From Bacteroidaceae bacterium (lineage in GTDB: Bacteria > Bacteroidota > Bacteroidia > Bacteroidales > Bacteroidaceae), in NCBI GenBank assembly GCA_024697785.1, contig JAILEU010000163.1:1-38695 (forward strand): a stretch of DNA of 38,695 nt, in the 5' to 3' direction. Position numbers and translations under genes: made by a program. Under the pieces are notes generated by a model. The model searched no databases. It was not told the DNA's origin and saw only the letters and a program-made list of their open reading frames with translations. Shown in pieces: positions 16,773-25,000 of this stretch (position 1 is its first letter; each line of letters starts with the position of its first letter).

Positions 16773-18727
16773 AGCTCGAAGGGACCTACGGGAAGCCCCG
16801 AAGTGGCATAGGCGTTCAGACGGATGGGGTTATCCTTCCAGGCATGGCGCACGCGGACGGGTGACGGCACGGGCGACGTGATGACGATGGTCGTCCCCCT
16901 GGCGCGGGCAGAGGCATTGAGGAAATGGCCGTCGCTCCCTGCCACCTCAAACTCGTAGAGACAGCTGCTCTCACGCAGCGGCTGGTCGAAGGTCAGCGTG
17001 ATGAGCCCATCAGCCACGCGGCTCGCGGCAATCCGAGGCATCAGAGGGGCTTTCGTGTCGCCATAGACGAGACGGTCGAAACAGCTGCCGATGCGTTCGG
17101 CCACCTCTTTTTTCCGGAGGGGATGGATATCGACCGTCTCGCCAAGGTCGATGGCCGAAGCGAGCTCCACGTTGGGGAGCTTCTCGGCGGCACGCCGCTG
17201 TGCCTCGCGCAGCTGTGCCCATTGCGAGGTGGGCTGGGGCTGCTCGGTGGGCTCCATGAAATTGGCCAGCTGGACGACCACGAAGGGCAGCTGCGGCTGT
17301 TGCCACAGCGCGCGCCAGTCGGTGATCATCGTGGTGAGCAGCTGCTCGTAGGGGAGCGGGTTGTCGGTGTTTGACTCGCCCTGATACCACACCACGCCAG
17401 CCAGGGCGTAAGGTGCCAACGGATGGAGCACAGCGTTGTAGAGCGTGGTGGGAAGGTTCTGGAGCGACAGGCCACTGGCGGGACAGGGAGGCATGGTGGC
17501 GCCGAGATGGTAGCGCCAGGTGGGACTGAGGGCAATGGTGTCCGCAGGCAGGGGGTTGATGCTAAGGCGGTCGTCGCCAAAGGCGATGACGTAAGGTTTC
17601 TCAGGGATGAAATGGGCTATGCCCTTTTTGTTGATGAAGCGTATGGCAATGACGTTGTCGCCCTCGTGGAGGAGGCCGGCGGGGATGTCGTAGCGGCGGG
17701 GCGGGTATTGATAGCCGGTGCTGCCTACCTGACGACCGTTGACATAGGTGACGTCGGCATCGTAGAGGGTGCCGAGATAGAGGCGGGCTGGAAGGCCGGC
17801 ATGACGCTCATCGACACGGATATGCTGGCGCAGCCAGAGGCTGCCGATGACGGCACAGCCGTCGTGCATGGCCCATTCGGCTGCATATTGGTCGGCTGAG
17901 GGCCAACGGGAATCGTCGCAGTCGGGACGGGAAAAACCCTGAAGGATGCCGAGGTCGGAGGCGTCCAGCTGTTCGCTCCAGTGCCGGGCCATGAGCCTGT
18001 CGGCATTCAACTGGGCATGTACCAAGTCGTCGTCCTGATAGAGCCGGGCGGTCTGGACAAGCTCAGGGAAGTCGTGCTGGAGGGCATCAGCCGAAATCCA
18101 TGCCTCGATGGGTGTGCCGCCCCAGCTGCCCGCGATGATGCCCTGGGGGACATGGGTCTTTTCGTACATCCGTCGGCCCAGGAAATAGCCAACGGCAGAG
18201 AAAGACCACGCCTGCTGACGGTTCGCCGGTGCCCAGCAGATAGCAGGAGGACGGATGTCTTCACGCACGCCGTGGATGTCGGTGTCGTTGGGGACGCGGA
18301 ACAGCCGTATGAGGGGATTGTCGTAGCTGTCGATATCGTGGGTGTACCAGGGATAGACGCGCTCGACGGTGACGTCGATGTTGGACTGTCCGGAGCAAAG
18401 CCAGACATCGCCGACCAGCACGTCTGTGATGACGCGAGAGCCGATGGTGAGCTGGTGGGGGCCTCCGGCTTTCATTGGAGGCAGGGTGGCGAGCCAATGT
18501 CCGTCGGCATCGGCAATGGCCTGCACCGTACGGCGGGCGAGGGTGACAGAGACGGTGTCGCCAGCGGGTGCCGTGCCCCAGACGGGTATGGGCCGTTCGC
18601 GCTGGAGAACCATACCGTCATGAAACAGTTGGGGCAGCACGACCTCGGCATGCAGCGACGCCGTGACGGCCAGGATGCTGACGAGCACCACGGCCACACG
18701 TGCCGGAAGAGAATAGGTTGGTTTCAT
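16736..18727 (-). CDS. SGNH-type carbohydrate acetylesterase (sialate O-acetylesterase family), probable acetylxylan esterase
   Basis: A secreted esterase of 663 residues with a signal peptide ending near LHA (residue 27). SGNH blocks are clear: SGQSN with nucleophile S115, a WGGTPIEAW block, WYQGESN near residue 450, and DIHPLRKKE near 532 giving the Asp/His pair. A beta-sandwich insert resembling GH2 sugar-binding domains lies at about 255-382, as in sialate O-acetylesterase-like and CE20 enzymes. The annotation name is historical. With GH67 converging on it and xylan enzymes nearby, removal of acetyl groups from xylan is more likely than from sialic acid (inference). A frame open upstream to 19333 is only the antisense of the GH31 gene. 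ATG 18727 lies 7 bases after the GH31 stop codon, so the two genes are co-transcribed. Confidence 0.9.
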   Translation of the reverse strand: MKPTYSLPARVAVVLVSILAVTASLHAEVVLPQLFHDGMVLQRERPIPVWGTAPAGDTVSVTLARRTVQAIADADGHWLATLPPMKAGGPHQLTIGSRVITDVLVGDVWLCSGQSNIDVTVERVYPWYTHDIDSYDNPLIRLFRVPNDTDIHGVREDIRPPAICWAPANRQQAWSFSAVGYFLGRRMYEKTHVPQGIIAGSWGGTPIEAWISADALQHDFPELVQTARLYQDDDLVHAQLNADRLMARHWSEQLDASDLGILQGFSRPDCDDSRWPSADQYAAEWAMHDGCAVIGSLWLRQHIRVDERHAGLPARLYLGTLYDADVTYVNGRQVGSTGYQYPPRRYDIPAGLLHEGDNVIAIRFINKKGIAHFIPEKPYVIAFGDDRLSINPLPADTIALSPTWRYHLGATMPPCPASGLSLQNLPTTLYNAVLHPLAPYALAGVVWYQGESNTDNPLPYEQLLTTMITDWRALWQQPQLPFVVVQLANFMEPTEQPQPTSQWAQLREAQRRAAEKLPNVELASAIDLGETVDIHPLRKKEVAERIGSCFDRLVYGDTKAPLMPRIAASRVADGLITLTFDQPLRESSCLYEFEVAGSDGHFLNASARARGTTIVITSPVPSPVRVRHAWKDNPIRLNAYATSGLPVGPFELQLDSASCNEPK

Positions 18728-18734
18728 ACCATCA

Positions 18735-21700
18735 TCAGCGGACAAGATACTTACGGCCTTGAGTGATGTAGATGCCTTTTGCCGAGGGGTTCGGGACAGG
18801 CGTGCCGAGAAGCGAGTAGAAACCTTTGTCAGAAAGGCTGCCCTGCTGGGCGGCGGGCTGGGCGGCGACAGACGAAGGGTCGAAGTCCTTGCCCAGATAG
18901 GTGGCATCGATGGTTTCGCGGAAAACATCAACGGTGATGCGGTACCAGCCGTCGTCGCCGATGGTCCATTTGTGGTCGCCGTCGAGCTGGCTGGCACGGG
19001 CAGAGCCGACAAGAGGCTCGTCTTGTTTGTAAGGATGGAGGCTGCGGGGTCCCCAGTCCTTCTGCGCCAGCAGTTTGAAGCGGTTTGCCTGCTCGTTGCC
19101 GGCATAGGCACGGAGTTCGCCCGTCCACGTCCAGACATGGGGATTGGTGGCGCTGCGCGTAAAGGGCTTGGCCATCTCCACGTGCCACTTGTCGGCCTGG
19201 CCTGCTGCGATGCAGCCTCCGGCGATGTAGAGCTCGCCCCACGGGATGAAGAGCTCGCCTTCCAGGGTCTGCTTCGAGGGATTGAGGGTGAAGCGATAGC
19301 GGCTCTCGGTGAAGGGGACGTTCCACTCAGCATTTTCCTTGGCTGCCGCAGAAGCCGTCATGGACTTTGAGGGTGACGAGCCGATGATGGACACGTCGGC
19401 ATAGCGGGGCGCCGTGTAGCGTGTCGCAGAGGTGGCGGTGGTGGTGTTCATGATGCGGAAGGTGCCTCGACTGAGCGTGCCGTGGAAGCGGTAGGTGCCG
19501 TCGGGATAAGGCTCAAGCTGCTGGGTGCCGCCAGGAATGGCCTGGCCGGTAATCCAGTATCCCGTGGTGGCGGTGGCGTCCACATAGGGTTCGTAGGTAT
19601 CGGCCAGCGACAGCGGCTCGCGGCTTACGGGAGCAAGGGAGGGAGCTTCGACACGAAGCGTGAGGGCCGAGGCACAGGGGATGTCGGAGAGGGTGACGGT
19701 GATGACATGGGCAGCCTCATCGTAGCTGAAGGAAGAGTCGGAAACGGCCTTTCCATCGAGGAAAACAGCCGTTGGCGCCGCCATGCCGAGCAGTTCGAAC
19801 GTGTACGAGCGGCTGTCGGGCATACCTTCGAAAGCACCCTCACGAGCAGCGATGCTAACTTCGACGGCAGCGGCAGTACGTGTCTGGCTGACGCGGGTGA
19901 AGGTACACTCGCCCTGCTTGTAACCGTCGGTGTCGAAGGCATCCTCGTAGAGCGTGCCTGTGCCGTCGGCACCCGGGACAACGCGGAGGATGATGGACGA
20001 GGGACGCAGCATGACGGTGTTCTGTGCCGGATTGAGGGGGATGATACTGCCTGCACGGTAGAAATAAGGTATCTGGTCGAGGGTGTAGCCATCGTTGAAG
20101 GTGACGCCTCCGCGCACCAGCTCGGCGGCTGCGACGTCGTACCACAGTCCGTCGGGGAGCCAGGTGGTGCGGAGGGCTAATCCCTCGTCATCGACAGGTG
20201 ATGTGACGGGAGCCACGAGGATGTCGGGACCGAAGAGGTATTCATCCTCATAACGATAAGCCTCGGGAATCTCGGGCCACTGGTAGTAAAGGGGGCGGCA
20301 GATACCGACGCCGGTGTCGTAGGTCTCGCGTGCCGCTGTATATATATAAGGAAAGAGAGCATAGCGAAGGATGACCGTCTCGCGCAGCTGGGGGAAGTTG
20401 GGGAACTTCCAGATGCGGCGCTCGATGTTGGAGGCGTTGGTGGCATGGGTGCGGAAGATGGGCGAGAAGACGCCATACTGCATCCAGCGCAGATAGAGCT
20501 CGGGGTCGTTATCGCCCCGCTGCTGATGGCCGCCGAGGTCGTGACCCCAATAGCCGTAGCCGACGTTGGAGGCCGTGGCAGTGAAGTAGGGCTGATAGGC
20601 CAGCGTGGGCCATGTGGCGTAGGTGTCGCCTGAGAAACCGATCTGATAGCGATGGCTGCCGAGGCCACCCCAACGGTGGTAGATGGTGGGACGGCGGTCG
20701 GGACGATTAAGGCGCATGTCCTCAAAAAAGACGTGGTTGTGCCAGAACGTCTGGCCGAGACCGTCAATCTGCTTGTTGATGAGCCACTGCTGCCAGTCGA
20801 GCCACCAGAAATCGACACCTTCGGCCTCACGGGCACGGATGATGTCCTTGAACATGGCCTTGTAGAAGTCGTAGTCCTCGAGCTCCCAGGGGATGGTTTC
20901 GCCCTTGGCGGGGTCACGGCCGAGGTCGCGGCTGAGGACGTCGTAGTACTCTTCGTCGTTATCGACGCCATCGGCTGGATGAAGGTTGAGAGCTACACGC
21001 AGGCCGTGCTTGTGCATCCAGTTGATGAGGCCCTTGGGATCGGGGATGAGTCTTTTATTCCACGTCCAGCCCGTCCAACCGGCCGTGTGCCAGTCCATGT
21101 CGAAAATCATGACGTCGAGGGGAATCTTGTTACGCTCGATGTCGTTAACAATCTGCATGAATTCGCTCTGGGTGTATGCCCAATAGCGGCTGTACCAGTA
21201 ACCGAAGAGATAGGCAGGAGGGAGAGGTATGCGCCCGGCCACCTTGACGAAGTCGCCGAGGGCAGCGGTGTAGTCGTGGCCATAGCCGAGGAAATACCAG
21301 TCGTAGGCTTTTGCCTCGAGGGGTTGTGCCACCCAGTCCATACCACCCTGCTCCTTGGGCTCCATGGGGAACGAGCGGCTGCCGTCGCCACGTGTGGCTG
21401 CGGGCGACTCGTCGATAACGGCCCAGCCGCTACGTGATAGGATGCCCTGCTCGAGACGGTCGCGCTGGGTGTCGCCCGCCACGTTGTCGAGCGTGCGCTG
21501 GGTGCCGCGGAGGTTGAGAGCGTCGTCCTTGCCCGGATACCAGACGACCTCCTGCCCACCCAGCGTGAAGGTGATGCTGAGGTTGGTGGATGACTTCTGG
21601 GCGGGGATGGGGCGTGTGCCCTCCTTATAGCGAAGTGTGAGGGCCGACGTCTGGATGGTAAGGTAACCGTCCCTTGTGGTTGTGGTGAACTCAGGCACAG

Positions 21701-21911
21701 GCAGGCGGCGGTTGACGACGGTGAACGTGGCGCGATCCTCAAAGTTGGCTGTCGGGCTGTACTGGATGCGAATCATCTGAGGGGTGAGGACGGTGAAGCG
21801 CATCTTGCCGCTGACGACAACGGCATCGGGGGCGGCCACAGGATTTCCCTCAGCAAAAACTGCCATCGAAAAGAGGCAAAGGAGGGGAAAAAGGAGAAGA
21901 AGCTTCTTCAT
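18735..21911 (-). CDS. GH31 alpha-glycosidase with SusE/SusF-like domains and T9SS-like tail
   Basis: A secreted protein of 1058 residues. A signal peptide (MKKLLLLFPLLCLFSMAVFA) is followed by the GH31 N-terminal sandwich, a barrel with nucleophile D372 (WWLDWQQW) and acid/base D429 (GFSGDTYATW), and the C-terminal sandwiches with a DUF5110-like part up to about 750. Two further domains (about 785-885 and 893-1003) resemble the glycan-binding repeats of SusE/SusF outer-membrane lipoproteins (ELYIAGGC..., KWTIGDDGWYRITVD). The last 30 residues end in GIYITQGRKYLVR, like type IX sorting tails in Prevotella. GH31 covers alpha-glucosidases, alpha-xylosidases and related enzymes; the exact substrate cannot be read here. 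ATG 21911 is chosen because the signal peptide starts there; upstream codons are made of 9-base repeats. It is co-transcribed with the esterase. Confidence 0.9.
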   Translation of the reverse strand: MKKLLLLFPLLCLFSMAVFAEGNPVAAPDAVVVSGKMRFTVLTPQMIRIQYSPTANFEDRATFTVVNRRLPVPEFTTTTRDGYLTIQTSALTLRYKEGTRPIPAQKSSTNLSITFTLGGQEVVWYPGKDDALNLRGTQRTLDNVAGDTQRDRLEQGILSRSGWAVIDESPAATRGDGSRSFPMEPKEQGGMDWVAQPLEAKAYDWYFLGYGHDYTAALGDFVKVAGRIPLPPAYLFGYWYSRYWAYTQSEFMQIVNDIERNKIPLDVMIFDMDWHTAGWTGWTWNKRLIPDPKGLINWMHKHGLRVALNLHPADGVDNDEEYYDVLSRDLGRDPAKGETIPWELEDYDFYKAMFKDIIRAREAEGVDFWWLDWQQWLINKQIDGLGQTFWHNHVFFEDMRLNRPDRRPTIYHRWGGLGSHRYQIGFSGDTYATWPTLAYQPYFTATASNVGYGYWGHDLGGHQQRGDNDPELYLRWMQYGVFSPIFRTHATNASNIERRIWKFPNFPQLRETVILRYALFPYIYTAARETYDTGVGICRPLYYQWPEIPEAYRYEDEYLFGPDILVAPVTSPVDDEGLALRTTWLPDGLWYDVAAAELVRGGVTFNDGYTLDQIPYFYRAGSIIPLNPAQNTVMLRPSSIILRVVPGADGTGTLYEDAFDTDGYKQGECTFTRVSQTRTAAAVEVSIAAREGAFEGMPDSRSYTFELLGMAAPTAVFLDGKAVSDSSFSYDEAAHVITVTLSDIPCASALTLRVEAPSLAPVSREPLSLADTYEPYVDATATTGYWITGQAIPGGTQQLEPYPDGTYRFHGTLSRGTFRIMNTTTATSATRYTAPRYADVSIIGSSPSKSMTASAAAKENAEWNVPFTESRYRFTLNPSKQTLEGELFIPWGELYIAGGCIAAGQADKWHVEMAKPFTRSATNPHVWTWTGELRAYAGNEQANRFKLLAQKDWGPRSLHPYKQDEPLVGSARASQLDGDHKWTIGDDGWYRITVDVFRETIDATYLGKDFDPSSVAAQPAAQQGSLSDKGFYSLLGTPVPNPSAKGIYITQGRKYLVR

Positions 21912-21938
21912 GGGCAAGGGGGTGTTAGTGGAGTTTGG

Positions 21939-21982
21939 GGTTATAGGAACTATAGGGACTATAGGCACTATAGAAACTATAG
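21939..21982. repeat. 9-base tandem repeat before the GH31 gene
   Basis: Units of the form nnACTATAG start at 21947, 21956, 21965 and 21974, with a diverged unit before them. They lie 28-71 bases upstream of the GH31 start. The -7 consensus is not found here. Confidence 0.85.
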
Positions 21983-22020
21983 AAAAGTTGAAGAGGGCAA
22001 AGGGGCTGAAGAAAAGAAGC

Positions 22021-22050
22021 TGGGAGGCAGGCACGGCAGCCTGCCTCCCA
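22021..22050 (-). terminator. Stem-loop after the 1778-residue protein gene
   Basis: A perfect 12-base stem (TGGGAGGCAGGC and its complement) with a 6-base loop, 42 bases after the stop at 22092. On the minus strand it is followed by a pyrimidine-rich stretch (CTTCTTTTCTTC), not a pure T run, so termination may be partial and the GH31 gene could still be read through. Confidence 0.65.
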
Positions 22051-22091
22051 GGGTTTCAGGTAAGGGGATTGCCGTCCCCCTCCCCTTTGGT

Positions 22092-25000
22092 TTACTTCAC
22101 GAGTACCTTGCGGACGCTGCCGTCGCTCATGCGGACAATGTTGATGCCCTGCTGGAGCTCGGTGACACGTTCGCCACGGAGTGTGAAGATGCCTTCGGGC
22201 ACAACCACTGCGGGCTCTTCGATGGCAGGACGCTGGATGCCGCTATCGTCGTTGGTGAACTGACCGCCGACGTAGAAGACAGCCTTATGCGACGGATCAA
22301 GGACAGGATGAGCATCCTCGCCGAGGGTCTGGCGGAAGGCGGGCTCGAAGGTGTTCTCGCTGCCGTTGAGGAGGAAGCAGAGTTCGCCGCTCTCCAGCTG
22401 CTTCTGGGTGAAGGAGCTGATGCCGGCAAGGCTCTGGGCGTTGTCGCCAAAGTCGTAGCAGTTGGTGAAGCTGGCGCTGCTGTAGCGAGCCAGGCTCTTG
22501 TCACCGTCGGTGCCGATGATGACGCCGCTGTTGTAGCTGTTACGTACGACGGCGTTCTCGCCGAGCCAGCCGCTGAGGCCTGCACTCTCGTTCTTACCAG
22601 TGATGTTACCGGTGTTGTAGCAGTTGTTGATGGTGACGGTACCGCGGTTACCGAAGTTCACACCGAGGACACCTGCGCCGTTCTGGTTCTCGACGGTGAC
22701 GTCGGCTTCGTTGCCGCAGTTCTCGATGAGGATCGTACCACTCTTGGTGACACCGGCAACGAGGCCAGCGGAGTAGCGTGTGCCATAGACCGAGCAGCTC
22801 TTGTCGATGGTGACGTTCTTGATGACAGCACCGCCGCCGATGGCTCCGAAGAGGCCGAGGTTAGCACGGCTGGGATCGTTGAGCACCATGTTGAGGATGC
22901 GGTGGCCCTGACCGTCGAACTGGCCGCAGAAGGGCAGGCTGGTGTCGAGGTTGGCACTGCCGTCGTCCTGTCCGCCGTAGTAGCCGATGGGTTCGAAGTC
23001 AACGCCGTCGAGGTCGATGTCCTCAAGCAGGATGGCACGCGGAGCCTGGTCTTCGCCAGAATAGACAGCGAAGGAGAGGCTCATCAGCTGCTGGGCGGTG
23101 CGGATGCCATAGAGGCCGCAGACGGAGCAGACACCGGTCTCGTCGTCGAAGTGGTGAGGATCCTGGATGACCTCGCCGTCCTCCTCGTTAGAGAAGGCGA
23201 TGTCGCCCGAGGGAGTGCCGTCGCACTTCAGGGTGCCGGTAGCATAGATCTTCTCGTGACCCTCGCTGAAGGGGATAGGATACTCATCCTCGTCGAGTGT
23301 CTGGTAGAAGTTGGTGCCGCCGCTGACAGTAGCGTTGAGCAGGAAGGCCAGTTCGCCGCTGGTGAGGGCGTCTTCGCTGACCATAGTGCCCTGAATGCTC
23401 TCGATGGTGGTATAGACGTTCTCGACCTTTGCGCCGTCGTTGCGCCAGAGGTTCTTGAGGTTGTCGTTGTCAGCACCGCTGATGTAACCGGTATTGTAGC
23501 AGTTGCGCATCTCGGAGTTGGAGCCGAACCAGCCGGTGAAGGCAGCGCTCTCTTTGGCGCCGATGACGTCACCCGTGTTGTAGCAGTTCTCAATAATGAA
23601 AGCGCAGGAACTGCCCATGCTGACACCGATGAGACCGGCTGCATTCTGCGCGGCAGCCGTGACGTTGGCTTCGTTACCGACGTTGGTGAGGTAGATCTTA
23701 CCTCCGCCGTTGGAGCCGCCGACGACACCGCCGACGAAGCGTGTGCCGTTCACCTCGCAAGAGCCGGTGATGATGAAGTTGCGGATGTCAGCGCCGTCGC
23801 CGATGACACCGAAGAAGCCGACGTACTCGTCACCCTCGGCATACATGTTCTCGATGTAGTGCTGCTGTCCGTCGAACTTGCCCTTGAAGGGGCTGGCCGT
23901 GGTGCCGATGGGGCGCCATTCGATGCCGCTGAGGTCGATGTCATTCTCAAGGACGGCACTGATGGTACCGTCGAGCTGGACGAGTCCGGCGAAGGTGACG
24001 AGCTGGTCGCCATCCTCGATGTGGTAGAGACCGTCCTCACCCTTCTCGAGATAGCCTTCCTGAGCGATGCCGCAATGGATGCAGACGCCGTTCTGGTACT
24101 CGTGGTCGTCGCGCTCGAGCTGGCCTTCGGTGTTGGTGAAGTGGAAGTCGTCCTTCGGCTTGCCGTCGCAGGTGAGCGAGCCGGCGGGATAGACAATGGC
24201 GTGCGAAGCGAAGGGCACGGGATATTCATCCACGCCAAGGGTCTGGAACCAGTGGGGGTTCTCGGTGGACTGGCCGTTCAGGTAGTAGCAAAGGGCACCG
24301 CTGGCGAGGTCTTCCTCGTCGAATTTGCCGATGCCATCCTGCTGACTGAGGATGTCATAGTCGTTGGTGAAGGTCTGGCTGCTGCCGAAGCGGGCGAGGC
24401 TCTTCGTGCCGTCAACGCCGACAATCTCATAGGTGCCGTTGTAGCTGTTGCTGACAGTGGAGCCGTCGCCAATCCAGCCACTGATGGCTGCGCTCTCGCT
24501 TTCACCGGTGATTGCACCCATGTTATAGCAGTTGTCGATGAAGAAGTGACAGGCCGAGCTCATGCTGACGCCGATGATACCGGCAACGTTTCTGTGAGCG
24601 CCAAAGACGGTGGCTTCGTTACCGACGTTGGTGAAATAGGCGTTACCGCTGCCGTTTGAACCGCCGGCCACACCAGCCACATAATCCCAACCGGAGAACG
24701 AGCAGGAGCTGTCAATGACAAGGTTGCGGATGTCGCAGCCGTCGCCGATGATGCCAAAGAAGCCGATATAATTCCAGTTCTCTTCAGGCTGCCCGCAAAC
24801 GAGGTTCAGGATGCGGTGTTCCTGTCCGTCGAACTTGCCCTGGAACTTGGTGGTGGCGTTGCCGATGGGCGTCCATTCCACACCTGCGAGGTCGATGTCG
24901 GCCGTCAGCTTGGCGTTGACGGTGCCGCTGCCATTGTTGACCTTGCCGGCGAACCACACGAGCTGCTCGGCAGTGCTGATGACGTAGTAGTCGTCAACGA

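Noticed and set aside
18728-19333. N-terminal extension of the acetylesterase frame to 865 residues
   Set aside because: The added codons overlap the GH31 gene out of frame and give a low-complexity Ser/Pro/Ala sequence; a good signal peptide starts at 18727.
16736-22092. Sialic acid catabolism cluster
   Set aside because: Only the esterase family name suggests it; no sialidase, lyase, epimerase or transporter accompanies it, while xylan enzymes do.
22287-24659. 790-codon plus-strand frame opposite the giant repeat protein (also 24816-25529 and 25785-27209)
   Set aside because: Val/Ala/Asp-rich antisense shadows that mirror the repeats of the minus-strand gene; no start signals or family resemblance.
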